A DNA stretch of 64,000 bases from Streptomyces sp. CB02261 (GCF_001905665.1 NZ_LIVX01000003.1:567478-631477); one strand, 5' to 3'. Counted from the first letter of the stretch, positions 37,017 through 48,476 are shown. A program made the numbers and translations. The notes: generated by a model not told the origin, from the letters alone.

Positions 37017-37577
37017 CTACCTCCCCTTGATCCGCACCGCCGGGTCCTCGCACCACTCCAGGAGCGACGCCCACTCCCCGTACCCCGAGTCGGGGTTGAG
37101 GTGCGCCCCGCCCGGTACGAGGTCCACGTCGAGGCCGAGCGGGACGCCGTAGTGCAGGTCGGCGCCCTCGGGGCAGTACGGGTCGTCGTCCGCGTACACG
37201 AGCCGGGCCCCGAGGCCCGTCTCCGCCAGGTCGAGCCCGTCCGCGAAGGCGGCGATCCCGGGGATCGAGGCCGTCACCGGCGGCGACGGCGGCGCGACGA
37301 GCAGCACCCGGTCGGCGTCCGGCCTGCGCGCGCCCGCCCGCAGCCAGAGCAGCACGGACAGACTGTGCGCGAGGACCACGAACTCGCCCTCGGCGGGCCG
37401 CTCCCCGTGCTCCTCCAGGGCGGCGAGCCAGTCCCCGAGCACGGGCGCGTCGGGCGCCGGCAGCTGCGGGTACCGCACCTCGTGCCCCCGCGCCCGCAGC
37501 TCCCCGGCGAGCCAGTGCTGCCAGTGTCCGGGCGGGCGGTGGTTCTCGTAGCCGTGCAGGATCAGATACGTGGTCAT
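37017..37577 (-). CDS. RBBP9/YdeN-type alpha/beta hydrolase
   Basis: 186 residues. Family start LILHGYENHRPPGHWQHWL, nucleophile Ser in VLAHSLSVLLWL, acid in VYADDDPYCP and His in GGAHLNPDSGYGEW. A complete serine-hydrolase triad is present. Natural substrate unknown. Same strand as the HhH-GPD gene, 68 bp upstream of it. Confidence 0.92.
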   Translation of the reverse strand: MTTYLILHGYENHRPPGHWQHWLAGELRARGHEVRYPQLPAPDAPVLGDWLAALEEHGERPAEGEFVVLAHSLSVLLWLRAGARRPDADRVLLVAPPSPPVTASIPGIAAFADGLDLAETGLGARLVYADDDPYCPEGADLHYGVPLGLDVDLVPGGAHLNPDSGYGEWASLLEWCEDPAVRIKGR

Positions 37578-37643
37578 GGCGTGATCGTCGGTTCCACGGG
37601 CCGACCGGGTCCAGGCAGTTTCACGGTGTGGACTCGCCGGCCG

Positions 37644-39914
<2,271 letters not shown>

Positions 39915-39960
39915 GCGTGCGCCCTCCGATGGTCGGCCTGCTTGCCGGGGAAGGGTACTC

Positions 39961-39973
39961 TATACAGCGTATA
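39961..39973. promoter_or_regulatory. TetR operator between uvrA2 and tetR
   Basis: TATACAGCGTATA, 5-bp arms and an AGC centre, 46 bp before the uvrA2 start. Its first 11 bases are identical to the site at 20013-20023 in front of the other TetR_C-controlled gene. Confidence 0.7.
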
Positions 39974-40072
39974 AAATTATCTCCAGCGCCTCTGACCTGC
40001 GGGTTTCTATCCTTGGGGTGCGGGGGTTCGGGGCTGGCCTGGCAGGATCGCTCTTGAGGACGGGACGAGACG

Positions 40073-40858
40073 GTGGCGGAGAACGGGAAGAACAGCAGCG
40101 GCGCGGGTGACCCGGCGCGCACCCTGGAACTCCTGTGGCGCGACGGCTCGGCCGCCGCTCCCGCGGGCCGCCGGGGCCGCCGGCCGGGCCTCACCGTCGA
40201 CGCGGTCGTCGACGCGGCGCTCGCCCTCGCGGACGACGGCGGACTCGACGCGCTGACCATGCGCGCGGTGGCCCAGCACCTCGGCGTCACCCCGATGACG
40301 CTCTACACCTACGTCCCCGGCAAGGCCGAGCTCCTCGACCTCATGCTCGACGCCGTCTTCCTGCGCATGGACCGGCCGCCGTTCCGCCCCGGGGAGCCGT
40401 GGCGGGCCCGGCTCACGGCAGTCGCCGACGCGAACCGGGCCCTGCACCTGCGCCACCCCTGGCTGGTCGAACTGCGGATCGTACGGGCCCCGTTGGGTCC
40501 CGGTGTGATGACCAAGTACGAGTACGAGCTCGGGGCCTTCGAAGGGCTCGGGCTCGACGACGTGTCCCGGGACTCGGCGCTGACGTACGTCCTCGGCTTC
40601 GTGCAGTCCGGCGCCCGGGCGGAACTGGACGCGCGGGCCGTGGCGCGGGAGAGCGCGATGTCCGACGGGGAGTGGTGGGACGCCCACGAGCCCCTGCTCG
40701 CCCGGGTCCTCGACGAGACCCGGTTCCCGCTGGCCGCGCGGGTGGGGGAGGCGGCGGCGGTCGCGTACGGCGGCCTGTACGACGCGGAGCACGCGTACCG
40801 CTTCGGCCTGGAGCGGGTGCTGGACGGGCTGGCGGCCCTGGGGGAGCGGGGGCGGTAG
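40073..40858 (+). CDS. TetR regulator with TetR_C domain, divergent from uvrA2
   Basis: 261 residues. A disordered, Gly/Arg-rich N-terminus (GRRGRRPG), HTH (LTMRAVAQHLGVTPMTLYTYV) and TetR_C domain (residues ~95-250). Its recognition helix VTPMTLYTYV is like VTAMSLYWYV of the regulator at 21649, which fits their shared operator core. Probably represses uvrA2 and itself until drug binds. GTG start at 40073. Confidence 0.92.
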   Translation: MAENGKNSSGAGDPARTLELLWRDGSAAAPAGRRGRRPGLTVDAVVDAALALADDGGLDALTMRAVAQHLGVTPMTLYTYVPGKAELLDLMLDAVFLRMDRPPFRPGEPWRARLTAVADANRALHLRHPWLVELRIVRAPLGPGVMTKYEYELGAFEGLGLDDVSRDSALTYVLGFVQSGARAELDARAVARESAMSDGEWWDAHEPLLARVLDETRFPLAARVGEAAAVAYGGLYDAEHAYRFGLERVLDGLAALGERGR

Positions 40859-40897
40859 CGGGCCGGCGGTGGCCCTGGCCCGTGGGTCCTTCGGCTC

Positions 40898-41533
40898 TCA
40901 GGCGCGCAGCCGGAGCAGCTCCCGTGCGCCCGCCTTCAGGCGGTCCGCCGACAGCTCCTGGTCGACCGACAGGTGGTGCATGAGGTCCGGGGAGAACGCC
41001 GCGAGCACCAGATGGGCGAGGAGCGTGCTGTCGGACCCGGGGCGGAGGCTCCCGATCAGCAGGGCCACATGCGTGTGCATCACCCGGTACGCGCCGCTGA
41101 GGTAGCGGGCGCGGGGCGCGGCGGAGTGCGCGGCGAGCAGGATCGCGCGCTGCTCGCCGACCCGGTCGACGAGCGCGTCGAGGAAGGCGTCGAGCCGCTC
41201 GGCGGCCGGCGCGCCGGGGCCCAGCGGCGGCGGCCCGCTCATGTACGCCTCCTGGAACTGGCGCTCGCGGTCGTCGAGGAGCGCCCACAGGAGCTGGGAG
41301 ACGTCGCCGAAGCGGCGGTAGACGGTGCCGACGCCGATGCCGCTGGCGTGGGCGACCTGGTTCATGGTGACGGCCTCGGGGCCGTCCTCGGCGACGATCC
41401 GGGCGGCGGCGTCGAGGATCTTGCGCCGGTTGCGGGCCGCGTCGGCGCGCTCGGGGACGGGGGCGCCGACGGTGGGGAGCAGGCCGAGCAGCGGCGCCGT
41501 CGCGCCGGTGGCCTGCGGGTTCTCCGTGCTCAT
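40898..41533 (-). CDS. TetR-family repressor, divergent from WrbA-like gene
   Basis: 211 residues. HTH (VTMNQVAHASGIGVGTVYRRF) after a 30-residue arm; the C-terminal domain is helical with LLAAHSAAPRARYLSGAYR. It is divergent from the quinone oxidoreductase, with a perfect palindrome and a second imperfect copy in between, which fits direct control. Confidence 0.92.
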   Translation of the reverse strand: MSTENPQATGATAPLLGLLPTVGAPVPERADAARNRRKILDAAARIVAEDGPEAVTMNQVAHASGIGVGTVYRRFGDVSQLLWALLDDRERQFQEAYMSGPPPLGPGAPAAERLDAFLDALVDRVGEQRAILLAAHSAAPRARYLSGAYRVMHTHVALLIGSLRPGSDSTLLAHLVLAAFSPDLMHHLSVDQELSADRLKAGARELLRLRA

Positions 41534-41621
41534 GTGTCGGCTCCTCTGCCCTTCGTGCGGCTCGTCCCGTCACCCCCGCTCCGGTCGCGTCCCTGGGGTC
41601 AGCATACCGGCTCCCCTTGCA

Positions 41622-41676
41622 AAGCGGATAGCCATCCGCTTAACCTCGGTACATCGAAGCGGAAAGCAATCCGGTT
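41622..41676. promoter_or_regulatory. Two TetR operators between tetR and the WrbA-like gene
   Basis: AAGCGGATAGCCATCCGCTT (41622-41641) is a perfect 8+8 palindrome with a 4-bp centre. AAGCGGAAAGCAATCCGGTT (41657-41676) is its imperfect copy, centres 35 bp apart. The second lies 14 bp before the WrbA-like start. Confidence 0.8.
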
Positions 41677-41690
41677 GAGGAGAGTTCGCC

Positions 41691-42299
41691 ATGTCCGTCA
41701 AGGTCGCCGTCATCTACTACTCGGCCACGGGTGCCGTGCACCAGCTCGCCCAGGCCGTCGCCGAGGGCGCGGAGAAGGCCGGCGCCGAGGTGCGCCTGCG
41801 CCGGGTGCCCGAGCTCGCTCCCGACGCCGCCATCGACTCGAACCCGGCCTGGCGCGCCCACGTGGACGCCACCGGTGACGTGGAGGTCGCCACGCTCGAC
41901 GACCTGGAGTGGGCGGACGCGTACGCGCTCGGCTCCCCGACCCGCTTCGGCAACGTGTCCGCGCAGCTGAAGCAGTACATCGACACCACGGGCGGCCTCT
42001 GGCAGCAGGGCGTCATGGCGGACAAGCCCGCGACCGCCTTCACCAGCGCCCACAACCCGCACGGCGGCAACGAGTCGACGCTGCTCGCGCTCTACAACAC
42101 CTTCCACCACTGGGGCTCGGTCATCGTCTCGCCCGGCTTCACCGACCCGTCGGTGTACGCGGCCGGCGGCAACCCCTACGGCACCGCGCACCCGGGCGCC
42201 AACGGCGCCCCCGCCGAGAACGTCCTCCAGGCCGCCCGCTACCAGGGCACGCGCCTCACGCGGATCGCGAAGCGCCTGAAGGGCCTGGCGGACGACTGA
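41691..42299 (+). CDS. WrbA-like NAD(P)H:quinone oxidoreductase (flavodoxin fold)
   Basis: 202 residues. FMN phosphate loop IYYSATGAVHQLA, LGSPTRFGNVSAQLK and FTSAHNPHGGNESTLL are the WrbA signatures. It should reduce quinones by two electrons. ATG after GAGGAGAG. Under the divergent TetR's control by the twin operator. Confidence 0.94.
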   Translation: MSVKVAVIYYSATGAVHQLAQAVAEGAEKAGAEVRLRRVPELAPDAAIDSNPAWRAHVDATGDVEVATLDDLEWADAYALGSPTRFGNVSAQLKQYIDTTGGLWQQGVMADKPATAFTSAHNPHGGNESTLLALYNTFHHWGSVIVSPGFTDPSVYAAGGNPYGTAHPGANGAPAENVLQAARYQGTRLTRIAKRLKGLADD

Positions 42300-42314
42300 C
42301 CCGTCAGCCGCCCC

Positions 42315-42357
42315 GCGCGCGTACCCCCGGGGAGATCCCCCGGGGGGCGCCCGCGCG
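42315..42357. terminator. GC-rich hairpin between WrbA-like and VOC genes
   Basis: CCCCCGGGG-AGAT-CCCCCGGGGG with an outer GCGCGCG/CGCGCG extension; serves the two convergent genes. Confidence 0.75.
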
Positions 42358-42741
42358 TCAGGAACCCGTCGCGGCGCGCTGGGACTCGCTGCGCAGCACG
42401 CAGAACTCGTTGCCTTCGGGGTCGGCGAGGACCGCCCAGCCGGAGCCGTCGGGATTCCGGTGATCGGCGACGAGGGTGGCGCCGAGACCCAGCAGCCGTT
42501 CCACCTCCTGCTCGCGCGTCGTCTCGGGGCGCAGGCACAGATGGATCCGGTTCTTGATCTTCTTGGGCTCGGGCACCTGGTTGAAGTACAGCACCGGGCC
42601 CTCCGCCGGCATCACCTGAGCCTCCCGGTCACCCGGTCTGTCCTCCGGATGGAGCGGACGCCCCGTCACTCCGCTCCAGAACCGGGCCAGCTCATAGGCG
42701 TCCGCACAGTCGATCGCCACGTTCTGCAGTACTGAAACCAT
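42358..42741 (-). CDS. VOC (glyoxalase-fold) protein
   Basis: 127 residues with two beta-alpha-beta-beta-beta modules: LQNVAIDCADAYELARFWSG, then IHLCLRPETTREQEVERLLG and VLADPEGNEFCVLR. Possible metal ligands include the His in RIHLCL and Glu in GNEFCV. Substrate unknown. Preceded on the same strand by the CstR-like repressor 98 bp upstream. Confidence 0.9.
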   Translation of the reverse strand: MVSVLQNVAIDCADAYELARFWSGVTGRPLHPEDRPGDREAQVMPAEGPVLYFNQVPEPKKIKNRIHLCLRPETTREQEVERLLGLGATLVADHRNPDGSGWAVLADPEGNEFCVLRSESQRAATGS

Positions 42742-42839
42742 GCGCGCGACCCTTCCGCACTTCCCCTCCGGACGCCACCGAGTTGCGCCCGGGCGCGCGT
42801 ATGCGGCTCAGGCGCACGGCAGCGGGGTCGGCACCCGCT

Positions 42840-43136
<297 letters not shown>

Positions 43137-43143
43137 TCACAGA

Positions 43144-43179
43144 TGCCCCGGGGGGTCACTCGATCCCCGCTCGGGGTTC
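43144..43179. promoter_or_regulatory. CsoR-type operator(s)
   Basis: TGCCCCGGGGGGTCA (43144-43158) and ATCCCCGCTCGGGGTT (43163-43178) are G/C-tract dyads of the kind bound by CsoR/CstR proteins. They lie 17-50 bp before the repressor start. Confidence 0.6.
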
Positions 43180-43264
43180 CGTCGGAGTCCAGGATGACAC
43201 CTGCCGTGAACGCCCCTCCCGATCGACCCGGACCGGTCCGCATCCGGCCGCCGGTCCGGCCGCG

Positions 43265-43942
43265 TCAGGGTGCGGGGGTGTAGTGGCGGAGGAACATCTC
43301 CACCCCGTCGGCCACCAGCCGCTCGCTCAGCTCCTCGGTGAGCTCCGTCCCGTACTGCTCGAAGACCATGTGCGGGAAGACGAGCAACGAGTACAGCTGG
43401 AGTACGGCGACCTCCAGGTCGGGGATGTCGAGGCGGCCCCGGTCGGCGAGGGCGCGCAGGGCGTCCGCGACCTCGGGGTGGTGGCCGGCGGGGCCGTGCG
43501 CGCGCCAGGCGCGGCCCAGCTCGGGGAAGCGGTGGAGCTCGGTGGCGACCAGGGTCCGCAGGGCGCGGCCCTCGGCGTCGTCGCGTACGGCCCGGCCCCA
43601 GGCGCGGCCCGCCTCGGTGAGGGCGGCCCTGAGCCCGTCGGGGCCCTCGGAGTCGAGGAGCCGCGCGAGGTCGGGCCCGCCGCCCGTCGCGCCGTCCGCC
43701 GCCCCACGGTCGGCCAGGGGCTCGTCGAGCGCGCCGGCGACGACGGCGGTGAACAGGGCTTCCTTGCTGCCGAAGTGGTTGTAGACGGTCACCTTGGAGA
43801 CGCCGGCCTCGGCGGCGATGGCGTCCATGCCCACGCCGAAGCCCTCGCGCAGGAAGAGGTCGCGGGCGGCCCGTACGACGGCCTGCCGCTTGCGCGCGGC
43901 GCGGGCGCCGGTGGGCGCGGGCTTGGCGGGCTCGTGATCCAT
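43265..43942 (-). CDS. TetR-family repressor, divergent from MFS gene
   Basis: 225 residues. HTH (MDAIAAEAGVSKVTVYNHFG) after a basic arm (ARAARKRQAVVRAARDLF). The C-terminal part matches AcrR-type regulators. Divergent from a DHA2 efflux gene 64 bp away, with a palindrome in the shared promoter. Confidence 0.93.
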   Translation of the reverse strand: MDHEPAKPAPTGARAARKRQAVVRAARDLFLREGFGVGMDAIAAEAGVSKVTVYNHFGSKEALFTAVVAGALDEPLADRGAADGATGGGPDLARLLDSEGPDGLRAALTEAGRAWGRAVRDDAEGRALRTLVATELHRFPELGRAWRAHGPAGHHPEVADALRALADRGRLDIPDLEVAVLQLYSLLVFPHMVFEQYGTELTEELSERLVADGVEMFLRHYTPAP

Positions 43943-43971
43943 GGGACCACCCTACCCATCCATCTGTACCG

Positions 43972-44001
43972 TTGAGTTCAACTGTACTGTGCCGTACAGT
44001 T
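43972..44001 (+). promoter_or_regulatory. Leaderless MFS promoter with embedded operator
   Basis: -35 TTGAGT (43972-43977), 17-bp spacer, -10 TACAGT (43995-44000), and the ATG only 6 bp later with no ribosome site. The perfect inverted repeat AACTGTAC-N6-GTACAGTT (43980-43987/43994-44001) fills the spacer and covers the -10, so repressor binding would block polymerase. Confidence 0.7.
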
Positions 44002-44006
44002 CAGTT

Positions 44007-45467
44007 ATGACGTCTCCTCCTGCTCCCTCCGCTCCCCACCCCCACTCCCACCCGCCCACGCACCCCCTCCCACCGGCCCACCCCCGGCGCTGGACCGCGC
44101 TCGCGCTGGTCTGCGCGGCTCAGTTCATGCTGGTCCTCGACGTGACCGTGGTGAATGTGGCCCTGCCGGCCCTCGCGAGCGACCTCGACCTCGATCGCAC
44201 CGCCCTGACCTGGGTCGTCACCGCGTACACCCTCTGCTTCGGCGGGCTCATGCTCCTCGGCGGCCGGCTCGCCGACGCCCTCGGCGCGCGCCGCGTCCTC
44301 CTCACCGGCCTCGCCCTGTTCACCGCCGCGTCCCTGGCCTGCGGCCTCGCACCGAACGCCACCGTCCTCCTCGGCGGCCGCGTCGCGCAGGGCAGCGGCG
44401 CCGCCCTGCTCTCCCCGGCGGCGCTCGCCCTGGTCACCACCCTGTTCCACGGCCGCGAGAGGCCCAAGGCCCTGGGCGCCTGGGCGGCCGTCGGCGGCAC
44501 CGGCTCAGCGGTCGGGGTCCTCCTCGGTGGCGCCCTCACGGCGGGACCGGGCTGGCCGTGGGTCTTCCTCGTGAACGTCCCCGTGGGCGTGGCGCTCCTG
44601 CTCGTCCTGCCGAAGGTCGTCCCCCTGGCGCCCCCGACGGAGACACGCACCGGGCGCGGACTCGACGTCCCGGGCGCCGTCCTCGTCACGGCCGCGACCG
44701 GCGGACTCGTCTACGGCCTCGTCCGGGCGGGCGACTCCGGCTGGACCTCCACCGCGACCCTGCTGCCCCTGCTCGGCTCGGTCGCCCTCTACGGAGCGTT
44801 CGCGGCGGTCGAGCGCCGGAGCCGCACCCCGCTGATGGACCTCAGGATGCTGACCCGGCGCCCGGTCGTCGCGGGCTCGTTCCTCATGCTGGTGGCGACC
44901 GCGCTGCTGATCTCGTTCTTCTTCCTGGGCTCGATGCGGCTCCAGCACGTCCACGGGCTCGACGCCCTCCGCACGGGCCTGCTGTTCCTCCCGGTGGCGC
45001 TCGCCACGGCCGTCGGCGCGCACCTGGGCTCCCGGCTCGTGACGGTGGCCGGCCCGCGCGCCTGCGCGACGGGCGGCATGGCGGTCGCGGCCCTCGGCTG
45101 CCTGCCGTTGGCGCTCCTGGCCCCGGACTCGGGCCCCTGGACCACGCTCCTGCCGGCCCTCGCGACGGCGGCGCTCGGCCTCGGCGCGGTCTTCGTCACG
45201 GCGACGACGACGGCCCTCGGCCTGATCACCCCGCACGAGGCGGGCCTCGCGTCCGGCATCGTGAACACCTTCCACGAACTGGGCGGCTCCATCGGCGTGG
45301 CCGTCGTCTCCACCGTCGCCCTGGGCGCCACGGCCCCGGCCCCGGCCGGCCTCACGACCGCGTTCACCCTCTGCGCCCTGGCGGCGGCGGCCGCCGCCCT
45401 CGCGTCCCCGCTGCTCATCCCCCGGGGCCGTCCCCGGCTCGCGGGCGGCCCGCACGGGATGCACTGA
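44007..45467 (+). CDS. DHA2-type MFS efflux transporter, probably leaderless mRNA
   Basis: 486 residues, 14 hydrophobic helices. Motif LDVTVVNVALPALASDL in helix 1 and GGRLADALGARRVL in the loop. The N-terminus is Pro/His-rich and short. Start ATG 44007 lies right after the operator/-10 region; a longer frame upstream runs through the promoter. Regulated by the divergent TetR at 43265. Confidence 0.93.
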   Translation: MTSPPAPSAPHPHSHPPTHPLPPAHPRRWTALALVCAAQFMLVLDVTVVNVALPALASDLDLDRTALTWVVTAYTLCFGGLMLLGGRLADALGARRVLLTGLALFTAASLACGLAPNATVLLGGRVAQGSGAALLSPAALALVTTLFHGRERPKALGAWAAVGGTGSAVGVLLGGALTAGPGWPWVFLVNVPVGVALLLVLPKVVPLAPPTETRTGRGLDVPGAVLVTAATGGLVYGLVRAGDSGWTSTATLLPLLGSVALYGAFAAVERRSRTPLMDLRMLTRRPVVAGSFLMLVATALLISFFFLGSMRLQHVHGLDALRTGLLFLPVALATAVGAHLGSRLVTVAGPRACATGGMAVAALGCLPLALLAPDSGPWTTLLPALATAALGLGAVFVTATTTALGLITPHEAGLASGIVNTFHELGGSIGVAVVSTVALGATAPAPAGLTTAFTLCALAAAAAALASPLLIPRGRPRLAGGPHGMH

Positions 45468-45506
45468 AGGCCCCGCGGCTGTCCGGGCCTCGCGTGTGGC
45501 CCTCGC

Positions 45507-46049
45507 TCAGAGCGGCCGGAGGATCATCAGGACCTCGTCGCGGTCGTCGCCCGGCGCGAGGCGGAGGGCGCCGGGCCAGCGCCCCGTCTCCCGCCAGCCG
45601 AGACGCCCGTAGAACTCCTCCAGCCCGACACCCGCGCGGGCGGCCAGACGGAGCTGTTCGAGCCCCATCTCGTCGCGGGCTGTCGCACGCACCCGGTTCA
45701 TGAGGGCGGCACCGATGCCCCGCCCCCGCAGGCCCGTCCGGGTCTGTACGTGGTGGAGCGTCCCCCAGTGGGCGACGAGTGCGAACGGGTCGCGGCGGAT
45801 GTTCAGCCACCCGGCGAGAGCGCCGTCGACCGTCGCGACCACGAGGCGGCTCGTGTCCGGGGCGAGGGCCGCGACGAGCGCGTCGACCGCCGGTGCGGCG
45901 AGGCCCGCGTCGATCGGCGGGAACGGGAATCCCGCGGCCCCGCCCGCGTTGGTCACCTCGACCCAGCAGTCGACGAGTTCCCGCCGCAGCTCCGGGGTGA
46001 CGTCCTCCGGAGCCGCGACCTGCCGGAGTTCGAGCGCCGCGCTGTCCAC
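45507..46049 (-). CDS. GNAT-family N-acetyltransferase
   Basis: 180 residues. Acetyl-CoA pyrophosphate loop LRGRGIGAALM, and the later LEEFYGRLGWRE motif. Substrate unknown. A 61-bp direct repeat lies in its upstream region. Confidence 0.93.
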   Translation of the reverse strand: MDSAALELRQVAAPEDVTPELRRELVDCWVEVTNAGGAAGFPFPPIDAGLAAPAVDALVAALAPDTSRLVVATVDGALAGWLNIRRDPFALVAHWGTLHHVQTRTGLRGRGIGAALMNRVRATARDEMGLEQLRLAARAGVGLEEFYGRLGWRETGRWPGALRLAPGDDRDEVLMILRPL

Positions 46050-46088
46050 GGAGGGATCCTCGCACCCGGCACCGACAGTGCCGGAGAC

Positions 46089-46232
46089 GAGGATCTCCGT
46101 ACGCGCGACCGGAGGGCCTGGGCCAGCTCTCCGTACGCGAGACCCGAGCGCCCGGACGTGCGTACGCGGCCGAGGATCTCCGTACGCGCGACCCGAGGGC
46201 CTGGACGTGCTCTCCGCACACGCGACCCGAGG
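46089..46232. repeat. Intergenic direct repeat of about 61 bp
   Basis: Copy A starts at 46089 and copy B at 46172 (offset 83 bp); both begin GAGGATCTCCGTACGCGCGA. Each copy contains two shorter TCTCCG(T/C)AC(G/A)CG units, giving four such units over the 140 bp. It lies between the GNAT start and the YciI stop. Confidence 0.8.
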
Positions 46233-46235
46233 CCG

Positions 46236-46652
46236 TCAGTCCTGCTGGGGTCCCGTCTCGTCGATCGGACGGATGACCACCGGGTACTCCGGCGCCCCGG
46301 CCGGCTGCGGACAGCGGGCCACCTGGGCGGCGATCTCGGTCACGCGCTCCAGGGAGGCGCAGTCGAGGACCCAGAAGCCGGCGATGACCTCCTTGGTCTC
46401 CGCGTACGGGCCGTCGGTGACCACCGGCTTGCCGTCTCCGTCGACCGTCACGAACCGGGCCGTGGACGGGGCGGCGAGACCCTGGGCGTCGATCATCTCG
46501 CCGGACGCCGTCAGCTCCTCGTTGATCGCGTTCATGTGGTCGAACATCGCCTTGAGGTCCGCCTTGCTCCAGGCCGGACTGCTCGCGGCGGAGCGGCCCA
46601 CCATGGCCTCGTAGTCGGCCTCCGCGCCCTGCACCATCACCAGGTACTTCAT
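46236..46652 (-). CDS. YciI-like (DGPF) protein
   Basis: 138 residues: KYLVMVQGAEADYEAM, TVDGDGKPVVTDGPYAETKE and the conserved GFWVLDCASLE. The fold is ferredoxin-like; reaction unknown. ATG 46652 with GAGGAGG 5 bp upstream; longer frame rejected. Confidence 0.9.
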   Translation of the reverse strand: MKYLVMVQGAEADYEAMVGRSAASSPAWSKADLKAMFDHMNAINEELTASGEMIDAQGLAAPSTARFVTVDGDGKPVVTDGPYAETKEVIAGFWVLDCASLERVTEIAAQVARCPQPAGAPEYPVVIRPIDETGPQQD

Positions 46653-46777
46653 GACGTCCTCCTCACGTGTGTCACTGCCTCTCGCAGGAGAGTCGGAGCC
46701 GGAGCCCGGTTCTCGACACCGCGCGGACGACGGCCGCAAAAACGGGAGAAATCACCCGACCGCACCATGATTCCGGT

Positions 46778-47407
46778 GTGAACGCCTTCACCTTCTCCGC
46801 TGCCTTCATCACCTTCTTCTCCGTCGTCGGCCCCCCGAAGGTCCTCCTCGCCTTCGGGGGCCTCGCCCAGGTCCACCCCGACCGCCAGCTCCGGACGATC
46901 GCCCTGATCGCCTCCGGCGCGGCCGTCCTCGTCGGCCTCGTCACCGGCATCACCGCCCCGTGGCTGCTCGACGTCTTCCACATCAGCACGCCCGCGCTCC
47001 AGCTCGCGGGCGGCGTCATCTTCTTCATCTACGCCGTCGGGCTCGTCCTCGGGCTCCACCTCGGCTCCACCACCACCCACCAGGACACCCCCGACCTGGC
47101 CAGCGGGGTCCGCGAACTGCTGATGCCGTACGTCGTGAGTCCGCTCGCCATGACCGCCGTACTCATCGAGGCGGCGGCCCGCGACTCCTTCAGCTGGCGC
47201 TCCACGGTCGTCGGCGCGTACGTGTCCGTCATCGCCCTCGACGTGATCTGCGTCCTGCTCCTCGCCCGGATCCTGCGCCGCACCCATCACGCCACGATCG
47301 AACTCCTCGGCCGCCTCCTCGGGCTGCTGCTCGCGGCGGTCGGCGTCGACCTCGTCCTCGACGGCCTCGCGGACCTGGGCGTCCCGGGCCTCTACACCCG
47401 CCACTGA
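46778..47407 (+). CDS. MarC-family integral membrane protein
   Basis: 209 residues, six hydrophobic helices. Conserved MarC opening FSAAFITFFSVVGPPKVLL (family: NPIG/GPP motif) and the second-half repeat LLMPYVVSPLAMTAVLI. Start GTG 46778 gives the normal family N-terminus. Transport substrate unknown; earlier link to antibiotic resistance in E. coli was withdrawn. Confidence 0.88.
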   Translation: MNAFTFSAAFITFFSVVGPPKVLLAFGGLAQVHPDRQLRTIALIASGAAVLVGLVTGITAPWLLDVFHISTPALQLAGGVIFFIYAVGLVLGLHLGSTTTHQDTPDLASGVRELLMPYVVSPLAMTAVLIEAAARDSFSWRSTVVGAYVSVIALDVICVLLLARILRRTHHATIELLGRLLGLLLAAVGVDLVLDGLADLGVPGLYTRH

Positions 47408-47417
47408 GCCGCACCGC

Positions 47418-48476
47418 TCACCCGGCCGCCCGCTCCTCCAGCGGCCGTCGGCGCATCGCCGGGTCGGTGAGGGCCGGCGGGCGCCAGGCCCCGTCCGGCT
47501 GGTAGAGGTTCGTCCCCGGCGGCACGATCGCGTCGATCCGGTCCAGTACGTCGTCCGTGAGCAGCACCGGCGCGCCCTTGAGCAGCCCCTCCAACTGCTC
47601 CATCGTGCGCGGCCCGATGATGACCGAGGTCACCGCCGGGTGCGCGCCGGCGAAGGCGATCGCGAGCTCGGGGAGGGAGCACCCGATCTCGTCCGCGAGC
47701 GCGGCGAACTCCTCGACGGCGTCGAGCTTGGCCGCGTTCCCGGGCAGCGTCGGGTCGAAGCGGTGCGGGGTGAGGGCGGGCCGCCCGCTGGTGAGGTCGA
47801 TCGGCCGGCCCTTGCGGTACTTGCCGGTGAGGAAGCCGGAGGCGAGCGGACTCCAGGTCAGCACGCCCATGCCGTACCGCCGCGCGACGGGCAGGACGGA
47901 CGCCTCGACGCCCCGCGCGAGCAGCGAGTACGGCGGCTGTTCGGAGCGGAAGCGACGCAGGCCGCGCCGCTCGGCGACGGCGTGGGCCTCGACGATCTCC
48001 TCGGCGGGGAAGGTGGAGCAGCCGAAGGCCCGGATCTTCCCCTGGGAGACGAGGTCGCCGAGGACGTCGAGGGTCTCCTCGACGTCCGTACGGTGGTCGG
48101 GCCGGTGGACCTGGTAGAGGTCGATCCAGTCGGTGCCGAGCCGCTTGAGGCTGTTCTCGACGGCCCGGGTGATCCAACGGCGCGAGGTGCCGCCCCGGTT
48201 GGGGCCCTCGCCGCCGAACGGGAAGTACACCTTGGTGGCGAGCACGGTCTCGTCGCGGCGGCGCGGGTCGCGCAGCGCCTTGCCGACGATCTCCTCGGAC
48301 TCGCCGGCCGAGTACATGTCGGCGGTGTCCACGAAGTTGATGCCCCGGTCGAGGGCCGCGTGGATGATCCGCACGGACTCCTCATGGTCCGGATTGCCGA
48401 CGGCACCGAACATCATCGTGCCGAGGCAGTACGTACTGACTTCGATCCCGGTCCCGCCGAGTACCCGATAGCGCAT
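47418..48476 (-). CDS. Aldo/keto reductase
   Basis: 352 residues. Catalytic tetrad visible: Asp in NFVDTADMYS, Tyr in the same motif, Lys in VLATKVYFP and His in LYQVHRPD. NADP-binding C-terminal AHPAVTSVIIGPRTMEQL. The C-terminus is extended. It lies 9 bp after the hydrolase gene, in one operon. Substrate unknown. Confidence 0.94.
   Translation of the reverse strand: MRYRVLGGTGIEVSTYCLGTMMFGAVGNPDHEESVRIIHAALDRGINFVDTADMYSAGESEEIVGKALRDPRRRDETVLATKVYFPFGGEGPNRGGTSRRWITRAVENSLKRLGTDWIDLYQVHRPDHRTDVEETLDVLGDLVSQGKIRAFGCSTFPAEEIVEAHAVAERRGLRRFRSEQPPYSLLARGVEASVLPVARRYGMGVLTWSPLASGFLTGKYRKGRPIDLTSGRPALTPHRFDPTLPGNAAKLDAVEEFAALADEIGCSLPELAIAFAGAHPAVTSVIIGPRTMEQLEGLLKGAPVLLTDDVLDRIDAIVPPGTNLYQPDGAWRPPALTDPAMRRRPLEERAAG

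Noticed and set aside
46767..46781. Five-codon upstream frame overlapping the marC start
   Set aside because: ATG to TGA over 15 bp can arise by chance and has no ribosome site.
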